Positions 1 through 8,943 of a stretch of 64,000 nucleotides of DNA are shown here, piece after piece. The position numbers and the translations under genes were made by a program. This DNA comes from Fortiea contorta PCC 7126 (GTDB taxonomy: Bacteria; Cyanobacteriota; Cyanobacteriia; Cyanobacteriales; Nostocaceae): positions 3,747,895 to 3,811,894 of the forward strand of contig NZ_KB235930.1 of assembly GCF_000332295.1 (NCBI RefSeq). The letters run 5' to 3'. The notes under the pieces were generated by a model, which worked only from the letters and a program-made list of their open reading frames with translations, was not told where the DNA came from and searched no databases. Within the stretch, counting starts at the first letter, position 1. The number at the start of each line of letters is the position of its first letter.

Positions 1-271
1 TAAAAACATCTACAGGCGCGCCCTGCTCAATTTGTTGTAATAAAGCACCAGAAGCCCCGAAGTTATAATTAACGTTGATACTGGGTTGAGTTTGTTGATA
101 AAGAGGCTTAATTTCTTCTAACGTCTCTTTTAAGCTGGCTGCTGCAGATACCAGCAGTGTAGTGCTTGACTGTGCTGTTACGGGAGAAGGGGCAAAAGTT
201 GGTAAAGTTGTAAAGATTAATAAGCTAGCGATCGCTGTACCAATCCAAGATAAAATTCGTCTTCTGTTCAT
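1..271 (-). CDS. modA: Molybdate ABC transporter substrate-binding protein (partial, C-terminus outside window)
   Basis: Only the first 90 residues lie in the window; the gene runs off its left edge. The ATG at 271 is followed by an Arg-rich start (MNRRR), a hydrophobic stretch at about residues 8-28 and a likely signal cleavage region near VTAQS, so the product should be exported. The mature part begins LLVSAAASLKETLEEIKP and continues with NFGASGALLQQIEQGAPVDVF. These are the characteristic first two segments of periplasmic ModA proteins (the AASL motif and the SG-x-L-xx-QI-xx-GAP-x-D-V-F motif that contact the oxyanion). The role is capture of molybdate for the ModBC transporter. The transporter genes are not visible. 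A G-rich repeat lies about 100 bp upstream of the start. Confidence 0.9.
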   Translation of the reverse strand, partial: MNRRRILSWIGTAIASLLIFTTLPTFAPSPVTAQSSTTLLVSAAASLKETLEEIKPLYQQTQPSINVNYNFGASGALLQQIEQGAPVDVF

Positions 272-374
272 AGGACAACCGCAACCAAGGATTTTTTTGG
301 AGCATTTAAGGTTGGTAGAATCATACCAAGATTACCAGTATTTACCAAATAAATTGGTGATATTTTGCTCACAA

Positions 375-512
375 ATGGGGAGATGGGGAGATGGGGAGAT
401 GGGGTGGTGGGGTGGTGGGGTGGTGGGGAGAAAAAGAATTTATGCTTTCGCAACAATCTTCCTTCGCCTTCTTCCCACACCTCCCACACCTCCCTCTTCC
501 CTCTTCCCTAAC
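375..512. repeat. G-rich octamer repeat followed by C-rich tract
   Basis: From 375 to about 430 the plus strand carries runs of four G spaced by three to four bases with an 8-bp period (GGGGAGAT three times, then GGGGTGGT three times). A pyrimidine-rich tract (CCCACACCTCCC type) follows at about 471-512, so the two halves could pair loosely as a stem. The tract lies between the start of modA and the end of the short-chain dehydrogenase gene. At least seven G4 runs on one strand give strong G-quadruplex potential. Confidence 0.85.
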
Positions 513-517
513 CCCTA

Positions 518-1327
518 CTACGCAGACCAAGTTTCTCGGAAGTCTGCGTAGAGTGTCAGTCCTCCGTCAATGAACAGGGTTTGTCCGGTGATGTATGCGG
601 CTTCTTCAGATGCTAAAAATGCTACTGCTGCAGCCATTTCTGCTGAAGTTCCCACGCGACCCATAGGAATATGACTGGCTACAGCAGCTTGTTTTTCCGG
701 GTCATTAGTCCAAGCTTCGTTGATGGGGGTGACAGTTGCTCCTGGTGCGATCGCATTTACACGAATACCTCGGTTTGCATATTCCAAGGCTAATGTTTTG
801 GTCATGTTTTCCATCCCACCTTTACTGATGGAATAGCTAACATACATTGGTCGGGGAATAATTTCGTGAACGCTGGAAATATTAATGATGATTCCCGGTC
901 GATTTTGGGAGAGGAATTTTTTGATTGTTTCACGGGCGCATAGGTAAGCACCCCGCAGATTGACGCCGATCACTCGGTCAAAGTCTTCGGTTTTGACTTC
1001 GTGAGATGAAGATTCAGTTTGAATTCCGGCGTTGTTGATGAGAATATCAATACTGCCCAATTTGTCAACTACAGTGTTGACCATTTCCACGATGTCTTCT
1101 TCTTGGGAGACATCGCCTTGGATCAGTAGAGATTTAACACCGCAATTGTCGATATCGCCGCAGGCTTTTTGCAAAGCCATTTCTTCTGTATCTTCCGCAG
1201 CTTCGGGATTTTTGCGGTAATTAATAGCAATGTTACAACCTTCTTGGGCGAGACGAATAGCGATCGCTTGTCCAATACCCGAACTTGCACCTGTAATTAA
1301 GGCATTTTTTCCTTTTAATCCTTTCAT
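518..1327 (-). CDS. Short-chain dehydrogenase/reductase, glucose 1-dehydrogenase-like
   Basis: A 269-aa classical SDR. The cofactor motif TGASSGIG is at residues 12-19, NNAG at 98-101, the catalytic Ser in INISS near 151, and the YSISK (YxxxK) pair at 165-169; the C-terminal part has the usual ITGQTLFIDGG. Members of this subgroup are often annotated as glucose 1-dehydrogenase and are cytosolic NAD(P)-dependent oxidoreductases, but the true substrate cannot be read from the sequence. A somewhat longer segment rich in acidic residues and containing two Cys lies at about residues 42-62, between the second beta strand and the Asp-Val motif. The gene stands alone, between a G/C-rich repeat and a palindrome pair. 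The start ATG at 1327 gives the standard distance to the glycine motif. Confidence 0.85.
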   Translation of the reverse strand: MKGLKGKNALITGASSGIGQAIAIRLAQEGCNIAINYRKNPEAAEDTEEMALQKACGDIDNCGVKSLLIQGDVSQEEDIVEMVNTVVDKLGSIDILINNAGIQTESSSHEVKTEDFDRVIGVNLRGAYLCARETIKKFLSQNRPGIIINISSVHEIIPRPMYVSYSISKGGMENMTKTLALEYANRGIRVNAIAPGATVTPINEAWTNDPEKQAAVASHIPMGRVGTSAEMAAAVAFLASEEAAYITGQTLFIDGGLTLYADFRETWSA

Positions 1328-1487
1328 TTGACTTTATTCTCTCTAAAATTGGTTGGCTGTTCATGGTTAGTACTAATTGTTTAAAATTTATCAACGGATT
1401 GAAATCTAGAAATCCCTACCGAGTCTGACTTTTCTGATAGTTGCTAATGATACTGCAGCGATCGCATTCACCATCGCGCCATTAGTA

Positions 1488-1580
1488 GGGGCGAACGGTT
1501 GTTCGCCCTTGCTTCATTTTCACCGTTTGGAAAGCTGTGCGGGCGATATTTGATACCTGGGGCGAACAACCGTTCGCCCT
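1488..1580. repeat. Pair of palindromes in opposite orientation (GGGCGAAC..GTTCGCCC)
   Basis: Two hairpin-forming units, at 1488-1508 and 1559-1580, each pair GGCGAAC with GTTCGCC around a tiny loop. The second unit is the reverse complement of the first, yet both are followed by the same CTTnCTTCATTTTCA sequence, so they are inverted in the core and direct in the flank. They lie downstream of leuD (minus strand) and upstream of the SDR gene and fill most of the 298-bp gap. Transcription termination for leuCD is one possible role. Confidence 0.8.
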
Positions 1581-1625
1581 TCCTTCATTTTCAGCAGATG
1601 TCTAAAGAACCAAAAACAAAAGTTC

Positions 1626-2228
1626 CTAATTTGGATTTCCCCAAGCTACATAAGGTAGTTTCCCCGCTGTTACGCGAACTTTATCAGCGTTAGCTACTAG
1701 CTGACCGCAAGCATCCCAAGTCCCGGAAATAAACGTACTTCTGGTACCTTCACCAATCGCTACCGCAGCAGTAAAGTCTTGAATCTGCACTTGTAAAATT
1801 TCTAGATTGACTGTTACCTCCGCTTGGGGATGAGCGGCTATTAATTGTTGTAGTTTTTCAATGTTGGCTGCGTCGCTGGTGACACATGGTATACCCATGG
1901 CGGTGCAGTTACCAAAGAAGATTTCGGCGAAGCTTTCGCCAACGAGGGCTTGAATTCCCCATTTAGCTAGAGCTTGGGGTGCATGTTCCCGTGATGAACC
2001 GCAACCGAAGTTGCGATTAACAACTAGGATTTTCGCTCCTTGATATTGGGGTTGGTCGAAGGGGTGTTGACCGTTGAGGGCTTGGCGGTCGTCTATGAAT
2101 ACACCTGCTCCTAAACCGTCAAAGGTGATTGCTTTTAAATAGCGGGCGGGAATAATGCGATCGGTGTCGATGTCGTCGCCAATTAAGGGTATACCACGAC
2201 CGGAAACTGTTTTAACTTCGCTGACCAT
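1626..2228 (-). CDS. leuD: 3-isopropylmalate dehydratase small subunit
   Basis: 200 residues, the normal length for LeuD. It carries the signature swivelling-domain motif [15 protein letters not shown] near residues 73-87 and the early [14 protein letters not shown] segment. It forms a heterodimer with LeuC and interconverts 2- and 3-isopropylmalate in leucine synthesis in the cytosol. It lies 23 bp downstream of leuC on the same strand, so the two are almost certainly co-transcribed. leuA and leuB are not in this window, so the pathway is split in this genome. Confidence 0.97.
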   Translation of the reverse strand: MVSEVKTVSGRGIPLIGDDIDTDRIIPARYLKAITFDGLGAGVFIDDRQALNGQHPFDQPQYQGAKILVVNRNFGCGSSREHAPQALAKWGIQALVGESFAEIFFGNCTAMGIPCVTSDAANIEKLQQLIAAHPQAEVTVNLEILQVQIQDFTAAVAIGEGTRSTFISGTWDACGQLVANADKVRVTAGKLPYVAWGNPN

Positions 2229-2251
2229 AAACTTTACCTAATCACTTGAAT

Positions 2252-3655
2252 TTAGAGCAACTCGCGCACGTCTGCAACTTCACCTTTAATCGCCGCAGTG
2301 GCTACCATGGCTGGACTCATCAAGAGGGTGCGACCAGAGGAGGAACCTTGTCTACCTTTAAAGTTACGATTGGATGAGGAAGCACTGATTTGTCTTCCTT
2401 GGAGTTTGTCGGGGTTCATGGCTAGACACATCGAGCATCCAGGTTCGCGCCATTCAAAGCCTGCGGCTTGGAAAATTTTGTCTAATCCTTCGGCTTCTGC
2501 TGCTTTTTTGACTCTTTCGGAACCAGGGACGACGAAGGCTTTAACTCCAGCGGCGACTTGGCGACCTTGAGCGATTTTCGCCGCTTCTCTGAGGTCGGTG
2601 ATGCGTCCGTTGGTGCAACTACCAATAAAGCAGACATCAATTTTTGTGCCTTTGATCGCTTGACCAGGAAGCACATCCATGTATTTATAAGCTTCTTCAG
2701 CGACGAAGCGGTCTTCTTCTGGTAGTTCTTCTGGTTTGGGGACAAATTGGTTAACGCCGACACCTTGACCGGGGGTGATTCCCCAGGTAACTGTGGGCGG
2801 AATTTCTGCGGCGTCGAAGACGACTATATCGTCATATTCGGCATCAGCATCACTTTTGATGGATTCCCACCAAGTTAAGGCTTTGTCCCAATCTACATTT
2901 TTGGGGGCGAAGTCTCGATCTTTAAGGTAGTTGTAAGTAATTTGGTCGGGATTGACGTAACCGCAACGTGCTCCACCTTCTATGGCCATGTTGCAGACTG
3001 TCATCCTTTCTTCCATGTTCATTTGCTCGAAGGTTGTACCCGCAAATTCATAAGCGTAGCCAACACCACCTTTGACGCCGAGGGTACGGATGATGTGGAG
3101 GATAACATCTTTGGCGTAAACGCCTTTTTTCAGGAAGCCGTTGACTTCGATTTTGCGGACTTTGAGTTTAGCTAGGGCGAGGGTCTGGGAGGCGAGTACG
3201 TCGCGGACTTGGCTGGTACCTATTCCAAAAGCGATCGCTCCAAATGCACCATGACTTGATGTGTGGCTATCTCCGCAAGCTATGGTTAATCCTGGTTGAG
3301 TTAGTCCTAATTCTGGGGCGATGACATGGACTATTCCCTGATTGCCAGAACCAATGTTATGAAATGTGATACCGTTTGCTTGACAATTCTGCTCTAGTGC
3401 CTCAATCATTTCCTCTGCCAAAATATCGACAAAAGGACGCGCTTGATTGTCTGTGGGCACAATATGATCTACTGTGGCTACGGTGCGTTCTGGAAACAAA
3501 ACTTTTAGACCCCTCTCCCGTAGCATTGCAAAGGCTTGGGGACTGGTAACTTCATGGATAAGATGTAGTCCGATAAATAGTTGCGTTAGCCCTGAAGGAA
3601 GTGTACCAACGGTATGTAAGTCCCAAACTTTGTCGAATAGGGTGCCTTTGCTCAT
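2252..3655 (-). CDS. leuC: 3-isopropylmalate dehydratase large subunit
   Basis: 467 residues, matching LeuC of other bacteria. The [4Fe-4S] ligands are visible as one Cys in [10 protein letters not shown] and two in PGCSMC. The substrate region [14 protein letters not shown] and the C-terminal NRNFKGRQG are also conserved. It is the catalytic subunit of isopropylmalate isomerase, an aconitase-family enzyme of leucine synthesis. The ATG at 3655 begins directly with the family N-terminus ([13 protein letters not shown]). leuD follows 23 bp downstream. The related aconitase AcnB is encoded separately at 19953-22586. Confidence 0.98.
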   Translation of the reverse strand: MSKGTLFDKVWDLHTVGTLPSGLTQLFIGLHLIHEVTSPQAFAMLRERGLKVLFPERTVATVDHIVPTDNQARPFVDILAEEMIEALEQNCQANGITFHNIGSGNQGIVHVIAPELGLTQPGLTIACGDSHTSSHGAFGAIAFGIGTSQVRDVLASQTLALAKLKVRKIEVNGFLKKGVYAKDVILHIIRTLGVKGGVGYAYEFAGTTFEQMNMEERMTVCNMAIEGGARCGYVNPDQITYNYLKDRDFAPKNVDWDKALTWWESIKSDADAEYDDIVVFDAAEIPPTVTWGITPGQGVGVNQFVPKPEELPEEDRFVAEEAYKYMDVLPGQAIKGTKIDVCFIGSCTNGRITDLREAAKIAQGRQVAAGVKAFVVPGSERVKKAAEAEGLDKIFQAAGFEWREPGCSMCLAMNPDKLQGRQISASSSNRNFKGRQGSSSGRTLLMSPAMVATAAIKGEVADVRELL

Positions 3656-3749
3656 ACGTCAATGGGTGATTTAGCGAGTCAGAATTCCCATCGTACCAAA
3701 AAAAGTCAACTGCTAAGACGCCGCAATGCAAAAACACCTGATGTAATTT

Positions 3750-3974
3750 CTATACTCCTCTGGCGATCGCTAAATCTCTAATCAGATTAGTTCTAGAAAA
3801 TATATAACTGCTGAGGGTATAAACTTCCTCGTTACTCAGCGTACTATCGATTTGTTGTAACAACTGCTGCACCAAATCTGCGTCATCGAGTCCTAGCAGA
3901 GTACTGGTCTGGGTTTGCTCCACTACAGACCAAAGCTGGCGTAATATTTTGGAGTTCACAGGGCATAATTTCAT
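3750..3974 (-). CDS. Conserved hypothetical protein, 74 aa
   Basis: A small, mostly helical protein (for example LGLDDADLVQQLLQQIDSTL and VYTLSSYIFSRTNLIRDLA). I do not recognise a domain. An upstream in-frame ATG exists at 3995, but the ATG at 3974 is preceded at 8 nt by AAGGAG, a strong ribosome binding site, and gives the protein beginning MKLCPVN, so I use that start. The gene lies 95 bp upstream of leuC on the same strand. Length, composition and the good Shine-Dalgarno sequence argue that it is real. Small helical proteins of this kind are common in filamentous cyanobacteria, but no function can be given. Confidence 0.65.
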   Translation of the reverse strand: MKLCPVNSKILRQLWSVVEQTQTSTLLGLDDADLVQQLLQQIDSTLSNEEVYTLSSYIFSRTNLIRDLAIARGV

Positions 3975-4134
3975 GACAACTGCTCCTTGTGGCATTAATG
4001 CATAACAGCGGCGGGAAGAATCTAAAGAAAATCTTAATTTAGAAATCTAAAGAAAAGCTTAAATGTTATTTAAGTTTATAAAATTAGATAGAAATCTAAA
4101 TTTTGAGAAAAAATTCTCAGTATTAATACAGGGA

Positions 4135-4166
4135 AGTGTCAATTTTATCGATTAAACATTGACACT
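4135..4166. other. Inverted repeat AGTGTCAAT / ATTGACACT
   Basis: A perfect 9-bp inverted repeat with a 14-bp loop, downstream of the 4241-4465 gene and upstream of the 3750-3974 gene (both minus strand). No T-run follows on the minus strand, so it is either a weak terminator or an operator-like dyad. The rest of 3975-4240 is AT-rich with a repeated TCTAAAGAAAA motif near 4020-4055. Confidence 0.5.
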
Positions 4167-4240
4167 GCCAGGGTAAGTATTAAACTCTACGATTTATCCC
4201 AACAGAGAACACAGAACTCTTAACTATCCCCTATCCCCTT

Positions 4241-4465
4241 TTATTCATCATCGATACTATTTCTCTCAGGAGTAAAAGTAGGTAGTACAGATCGGTCATC
4301 ATCGGGAACTCTCAGGGGTATGTTTAAATGTCTACGTGCTTGTTCTTCGGCAATATCTCGGTCTTGTTCGTTGTTAAACTGGCTATGATCGAGCAAGTAT
4401 TCGCTGTGTGCTGCTTGATCTTTTGCGGGTGGGTGGCCATGCTTCCACTTATATTTAAAATCCAT
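4241..4465 (-). CDS. Small charged hypothetical protein, 74 aa
   Basis: Begins MDFKYKWKHGHPPAKDQ and continues with a region rich in Asp, Glu, Gln and Arg (DRDIAEEQARRHLNIPLRVPDDD), ending acidic (SIDDE). No known domain is recognised. The frame can be extended to a TTG at 4483, but the ATG at 4465 looks the better start; a GAGG lies 12 nt upstream. Low hydrophobicity and a Pro/Asp-rich tail suggest a soluble, partly disordered protein. The 42-bp tandem array begins about 95 bp upstream of this start. Confidence 0.5.
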   Translation of the reverse strand: MDFKYKWKHGHPPAKDQAAHSEYLLDHSQFNNEQDRDIAEEQARRHLNIPLRVPDDDRSVLPTFTPERNSIDDE

Positions 4466-4558
4466 CAGTGTGTCATGCCTCAATTTTTACCTAATCTTAA
4501 TTTAGCTACTCGACTGCTCGCCTCTAGCTTTGGGTGGGAAGGTATTAACTATGGTTTT

Positions 4559-4780
4559 ACCGAAATGGGTAAGTAATTAAGGGTTTTGCTTGCTGAATCT
4601 ACCGAAATGATTAAGCAATTGAGGGTATTGTTTGCTGAATTTACCGAAATGAGTCAGCAATTGAGGGTTTTGCTTGCTGAATTTACCGAAATGATTAAGC
4701 AATTGAGGGTTTTGCTTGCTGAATTTACCGAAATGAGTCAGCAATTGAGGGTTTTGTTTGCTGAATTTACCGAAATGAGT
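4559..4780. repeat. 42-bp tandem repeat array, five units plus a partial unit
   Basis: Units start at 4559, 4601, 4643, 4685 and 4727, with a 12-bp partial copy at 4769-4780. The consensus begins ACCGAAATGA and ends TTGCTGAATTT. Copies alternate between ATTAAGCAATT and GTCAGCAATT versions, giving a higher-order 84-bp period. Because 42 is a multiple of three, frames stay open: one plus-strand frame (4586-4873, TTG start) would encode a 14-aa repeat TEMIKQLRVLLAEF / TEMSQQLRVLLAEF, but it has no Shine-Dalgarno sequence and runs into a dispersed palindrome, so I treat it as non-coding. The array and the following palindrome fill the 447-bp gap between the genes at 4241 and 4913. Confidence 0.9.
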
Positions 4781-4789
4781 TCATTAGAA

Positions 4790-4863
4790 GTAGGTTGGGT
4801 GAAGCAGAGCGCAACCCAACATGGATCCGGGTGTTGGGTTGCGTTACACTTCACCCAACCTAC
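4790..4863. repeat. Dispersed palindromic repeat (GTAGGTTGGGTG..CACCCAACCTAC)
   Basis: A 74-bp imperfect palindrome with arms GTAGGTTGGGTGAAG and CTTCACCCAACCTAC and an inner GCAACCCAAC / GTTGGGTTGC pair. This type (GGTTGGGT..ACCCAACC) is a widespread intergenic repeat in Nostoc-like genomes. A degenerate relative is at 23844-23900. It follows the 42-bp array and precedes the 3' end of the DUF29 gene. Confidence 0.85.
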
Positions 4864-4912
4864 AAAATCTTAAATCTTGACACTGCTGTAACACACCATA
4901 CTGGCTAGTTAA

Positions 4913-5374
4913 CTAATTCGGTAGAAAATCTTCGTCTAAACACTCATCCGCAGTGAAGGGAGATTCTAGCGGAAAAGTGTCGAGAGATAAACCAGTTTCA
5001 TCACTGGCTTGTTTTCTTGCATCTTGATAAGATTGTGTCAGGACTTCTAGGAAATATGGTTTTAAACTAGGACTATCTTTAAAACTTATTGTCAATCGGC
5101 GACGATGTTCTCTGATTGTCGCTTTCCAACTATTAGAGCGATTTTCTGGTTGGTATTTATATTTTAGTAAATGCATTAATAAAACAACTAAATTACTCAC
5201 AAGTGCGTGTTTTTCGCTTCTCCCCATGCATTCAATCTCTTCTATGAGATTTTCTAAATCAACTTCAGAAAATCTGCCTTCTTTTAATTGTTTAGCGGTT
5301 GTCTGTATCCACAAATAAAAGTCTTGGTCGTAAAGACAAGAGTTTTTAAAAACTGTTGGTTGAGGCGTTGTCAT
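4913..5374 (-). CDS. DUF29 domain-containing protein
   Basis: 153 residues with the typical DUF29 layout: N-terminal DQDFYLWIQTTAKQLKEGRF, then VDLENLIEEIECMGRSEKHAL, a hydrophobic helix (LVVLLMHLLKYKYQP) and the SWKATIREHRRRL segment. DUF29 proteins are small helical proteins found in many copies in cyanobacteria and some proteobacteria. Their function is unknown. The start ATG at 5374 is the first in frame and fits the family N-terminus. It lies alone between the dispersed palindrome and the tRNA terminator. Confidence 0.9.
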   Translation of the reverse strand: MTTPQPTVFKNSCLYDQDFYLWIQTTAKQLKEGRFSEVDLENLIEEIECMGRSEKHALVSNLVVLLMHLLKYKYQPENRSNSWKATIREHRRRLTISFKDSPSLKPYFLEVLTQSYQDARKQASDETGLSLDTFPLESPFTADECLDEDFLPN

Positions 5375-5587
5375 CTAATTTTTTAACCTCCTAAAATCCA
5401 ACTAGTAATTATAATTTCATTCCGCTCTGGCTATGCTTGTTACATGTGTTGTTTTTTCCTAGGAGTTTTTGGGGAGTAGGATTGGTTCTGGGTTATTCTC
5501 CAGGGAAACTTGAGATTTTGCCAATAGCAAGATGAGTGTATGATAACAATTTTTTGAGCTAAGACTTTTGTTTCATCAACGTCACCT

Positions 5588-5623
5588 AAAACAAAATAGA
5601 GACGCTGCATAACAACGTCTCTA
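5588..5623 (-). terminator. Intrinsic terminator of tRNA-Val
   Basis: On the minus strand an 8-bp perfect stem TAGAGACG / CGTCTCTA with an 11-nt loop is followed by TTTTGTTTT. It begins 18 nt past the 3' end of the tRNA gene, in the right orientation. Confidence 0.85.
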
Positions 5624-5641
5624 CTTTCATTAAATAAACTA

Positions 5642-5714
<73 letters not shown>

Positions 5715-5799
5715 TCTTGGTCTTGACTTTAGGAAGTCTAGCACAATGTTCTAGGATTGCGCTAGTATTTTTGGGAAAATATTTTTGAGAACTTGATCA

Positions 5800-6390
5800 A
5801 TGCCCTCTGGTCAGACGCACGATCGCATTACTTTATATGCTCTGCCGTTGGTGACGGGTATTGCGCTTTGGCAAACTAAAAGTAGCAATCTGACTCTATT
5901 GGTGGCTGGGGGTTTTTTATTTGGTGGGCTGATGTTTGGCCCTGATTTGGATATATATTCGGTGCAGTTCCAACGCTGGGGGTTTTTGCGCTGGATTTGG
6001 TTACCATATCAAAAAAGTCTGCGACATCGTTCTTTTTTATCTCACGGGCCGATCATCGGGACTACGTTGCGAGTGATTTATCTGGGAGGTTTGCTGGGAT
6101 TTGTGGCTATTTTGGTGTTGTTGGTGGTTGGGAAGTTGGGAGGTGTGGCGTTTACTTGGCAAGATTTAGGTGTGGGTGTGAAGCGATCGCTTTCTATTTA
6201 CTCCGGGGAATTTCTGGCTTTATTCTTGGGGTTGGAGTTGGGTGCTATGAGTCACTCTTTGAGTGATTGGGGTGGTTCGGCGTATAAGCGATTTCAAAAA
6301 CAGGGGATACAGGGGTTGCTGCCCCGTGAGAAAATTAGGAGGCGCAAACCGAAGAAACGCGCGGTTGGTCGGTCTAAACCAGGAAGGTAA
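5800..6390 (+). CDS. DUF2227 family putative metal-binding membrane protein
   Basis: 196 residues starting MPSGQTHDRIT. His7/Asp8, the GPDLD motif at about 48-52, HRSFLSHG at about 76-83 and SHSLSDW at about 151-157 are the conserved His/Asp positions of the DUF2227 family, thought to bind metal. Three hydrophobic stretches (about residues 13-47, 84-112 and 135-150) suggest membrane insertion. The tail is very basic (REKIRRRKPKKRAVGRSK). It lies 30 bp upstream of mazG on the same strand and may be co-transcribed with it. The biochemical role is unknown. Confidence 0.85.
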   Translation: MPSGQTHDRITLYALPLVTGIALWQTKSSNLTLLVAGGFLFGGLMFGPDLDIYSVQFQRWGFLRWIWLPYQKSLRHRSFLSHGPIIGTTLRVIYLGGLLGFVAILVLLVVGKLGGVAFTWQDLGVGVKRSLSIYSGEFLALFLGLELGAMSHSLSDWGGSAYKRFQKQGIQGLLPREKIRRRKPKKRAVGRSKPGR

Positions 6391-6420
6391 TTTTTCCACA
6401 CAGAGGATCACAGGGGTTTT

Positions 6421-7254
6421 ATGGAGTCGCAAAATCAAACTTTGGCCGCGTTACAAGAGTTGATTGAGGTGGTTGAGAAGTTGCGATCGCCTGATGGGGG
6501 TTGTCCTTGGGATTTGGCGCAAACACCAACAAGTTTAACCCCGTACGTGATTGAGGAAGCTTATGAGGTGGTGGATGCGATTAAGCAAGGGGATCAAAAA
6601 GCGATCGCCGAGGAGTTAGGTGATTTACTTTTACAGGTGGTATTACAAGCACAAATTGCTAGAGAAGCGGGTGAGTTTTCTTTGCGAGATGTGGCTGAGG
6701 GAATTTCCCAAAAGTTAATTCGTCGTCATCCTCATGTGTTTGGTGATGTGTCGGTGACGAGTGTAGATGAAGTGCGGCAAAATTGGGAACAAATTAAAGC
6801 TGCGGAAAAGGGGGAATTGTCGCCAGAAAATCAAAAACTCAGTACTAAATTGAGTCGTTATGGACGTACTCTCCCACCATTAACAGCGGCGATGAAGATT
6901 TCCCAAAAGGCTGCTGATGTTGGGTTTGAGTGGGAAAATATTGCGGGAGTGTGGGCTAAATTTGATGAGGAGTTAACTGAGTTTCAACAGGCTTTGGCTA
7001 CGGAAACGCCAGCGAATCAACAAGCAGAGTTGGGCGATTTATTATTTGCGGTTGTGCAATTAGCTCGTTGGCATCACCTCGACCCCGAAGCTGGTTTACA
7101 AGGTACTAATGAGCGGTTTGTCCAGCGGATCAAAAAAATGGAAGCGTTTGCAGATCGTCCCCTTTCAGATTATACCTTGGCAGAGTTAGAAAGTTTGTGG
7201 CAGCAAGCAAAAGCCCAAATTGCTCGTGAGTCGCAGGCTACCGACAATTGCTAG
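6421..7254 (+). CDS. mazG: Nucleoside triphosphate pyrophosphohydrolase MazG
   Basis: 277 residues, the length of two-domain MazG. The N-terminal domain has PDGGCPWDLAQT, then the Mg-binding EEAYEVVDAI and EELGDLLLQVV helices. A second copy of the fold lies at about residues 165-240 (FDEELTEFQQAL, AELGDLLFAVVQLAR). The enzyme hydrolyses (d)NTPs to NMP plus pyrophosphate and acts as a house-cleaning or alarmone-related enzyme in the cytosol. It is not the toxin-linked MazE/F system. The start ATG at 6421 lies 30 bp after the DUF2227 gene. Heptamer repeats follow the stop codon. Confidence 0.95.
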   Translation: MESQNQTLAALQELIEVVEKLRSPDGGCPWDLAQTPTSLTPYVIEEAYEVVDAIKQGDQKAIAEELGDLLLQVVLQAQIAREAGEFSLRDVAEGISQKLIRRHPHVFGDVSVTSVDEVRQNWEQIKAAEKGELSPENQKLSTKLSRYGRTLPPLTAAMKISQKAADVGFEWENIAGVWAKFDEELTEFQQALATETPANQQAELGDLLFAVVQLARWHHLDPEAGLQGTNERFVQRIKKMEAFADRPLSDYTLAELESLWQQAKAQIARESQATDNC

Positions 7255-7272
7255 GATGAGGACAAGATTAAA

Positions 7273-7312
7273 CCAATTCGCAATTCGCAATTCGCAATTC
7301 GCAATTCGCAAT
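7273..7312. repeat. Heptamer tandem repeat (AATTCGC)n
   Basis: Five near-perfect AATTCGC copies, followed at 7313-7350 by GCGTCGCTAACGCTTCGCTAACGC and one more AATTCGC copy. This is a short tandemly repeated repetitive (STRR-type) sequence of the kind known in heterocystous cyanobacteria. It lies in the mazG-proA intergenic region; the remaining sequence to 7502 shows no other feature. Confidence 0.9.
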
Positions 7313-7502
7313 GACGCTCCTGCGTCGCTAACGCTTCGCTAACGCAATTCGCAATTACGTTCTGTAATGGGGATTTAGCGCAAAGTCAGCCGGGGGGATA
7401 CTCCCCGCGGTGAACTTTGTAAGAGAGACCCCACCACAAAACTTACGGATTTTAGAATCCGGGGACTTAAACCCACGAAATTTTATTAAGACTTTTTTTA
7501 CC

Positions 7503-8819
7503 ATGACTGTAGTGCAGACGATTTCCCCCCTGGTGCATCTCGCCCAAAAAACTCGCCAAGCTGCGAGTTTGCTGGCGCTGCTTTCGACTGAAGAAAAAAA
7601 CCAAGCTATTGCCGCGATCGCTCAAGCTTTAGAATCAGCAAAGGATGAAATTTGTCAAGCAAATATTGCTGATTGTGAAGCAGCGGCTGCTGATGGAATT
7701 GCCAAACCGCTTTATAAACGGTTGCAGTTGGATGAACATAAACTAAGAGATGCGATCGCTGGGGTAAGGGATGTAGAAAGGTTGGCTGATCCTGTGGGTC
7801 AAGTGCAAATTCACCGCGAAATTGATACAGGTTTGATTCTTCAGCGGATTACTTGTCCTTTGGGGGTTTTGGGGATTATTTTTGAAGCTCGTCCAGAAGC
7901 GGCGATACAAATTGTCTCTTTGGCGATTAAGTCTGGAAATGCTGTCATTCTCAAAGGTGGTAAAGAAGCAGTTCGTTCTTGCGAAGCCATAGTTAAAGCC
8001 ATTAAACAAGGTTTATCTACCACCGCTGTCAACGCGGATGTGGTGCAATTATTAACAACTAGAGAAGAAATATTAGAACTTTTACAGTTAGATAAATATG
8101 TAGATTTAATTATTCCTAGAGGCTCTAATTCTTTTGTGCGGTTTGTTCAGGAAAATACGCGGATTCCGGTGTTAGGACATGCTGAGGGAATTTGTCATTT
8201 ATATATAGATCAAAATATTGATTTGAGCAAGGCTGTGGCAATTACAGTTGATGCAAAAATTCAATATCCCGCCGCTTGTAATGCAATCGAAACTTTGTTA
8301 GTTCACAAATCAATTGCGCCGATATTTCTGCCGCAGGTTGCTCAAGCTTTGCAAGCAAATCATGTAGAATTGAGAGGCGACAAAGCAACTTTAGAAATTT
8401 TAGATAATATTACCGCTGCTACAGAATTAGACTGGGAAACAGAATATAGCGATCTAATTTTATCTATTAAAATTGTCGATTCTTTAGCAGAAGCGATCGC
8501 CCATATTAATTATTATGGTTCTCGCCACACCGAAGCAATCGTTACTGAAGATTTAAAAGCTGCACAAACCTTCTTAGTAATGGTCAACGCAGCAGGTGTT
8601 TATCACAACTGTTCTACCCGCTTTGCTGATGGTTTCCGTTATGGCTTCGGTGCAGAAGTAGGTATTAGTACTCAACAAATGCCACCCCGCGGCCCCGTGG
8701 GCTTGGAAGGCTTGGTAACATATAAATACCAAATGACTGGTGATGGTCATATTGTCGCCACTTACACAGGTGCAAATGCTAAGTCTTTCACCCATCAAGA
8801 TTTAGGCGTTGCTGATTGA
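7503..8819 (+). CDS. proA: Gamma-glutamyl phosphate reductase
   Basis: 438 residues from the ATG at 7503. The frame is open back to 7410, but the extra 31 residues are not part of the ProA family and no ribosome binding site supports them. The aldehyde-dehydrogenase-like core is complete: [13 protein letters not shown], the catalytic Cys in [14 protein letters not shown] near residue 258, and the C-terminal [14 protein letters not shown]. ProA converts gamma-glutamyl phosphate to glutamate-5-semialdehyde in proline synthesis with NADPH. proB is not nearby. The upstream gap carries STRR repeats rather than an obvious promoter. Confidence 0.96.
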   Translation: MTVVQTISPLVHLAQKTRQAASLLALLSTEEKNQAIAAIAQALESAKDEICQANIADCEAAAADGIAKPLYKRLQLDEHKLRDAIAGVRDVERLADPVGQVQIHREIDTGLILQRITCPLGVLGIIFEARPEAAIQIVSLAIKSGNAVILKGGKEAVRSCEAIVKAIKQGLSTTAVNADVVQLLTTREEILELLQLDKYVDLIIPRGSNSFVRFVQENTRIPVLGHAEGICHLYIDQNIDLSKAVAITVDAKIQYPAACNAIETLLVHKSIAPIFLPQVAQALQANHVELRGDKATLEILDNITAATELDWETEYSDLILSIKIVDSLAEAIAHINYYGSRHTEAIVTEDLKAAQTFLVMVNAAGVYHNCSTRFADGFRYGFGAEVGISTQQMPPRGPVGLEGLVTYKYQMTGDGHIVATYTGANAKSFTHQDLGVAD

Positions 8820-8943
8820 GAGTTGTAACACTCGATCACACACCTTTGTGTCAAAGTGACCTAACAAAAATTGACCTTTGCTGTTAACTGATGGCATTAT
8901 GCCGAAGTAATAAGTAAAGATCCAGCTAAGTATCAAATCCTTT

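Noticed and set aside
4586-4873. Repeat-encoded protein frame on the plus strand
   Set aside because: TTG start, no Shine-Dalgarno sequence, and the frame runs through a dispersed palindrome; open only because the unit is 42 bp long.
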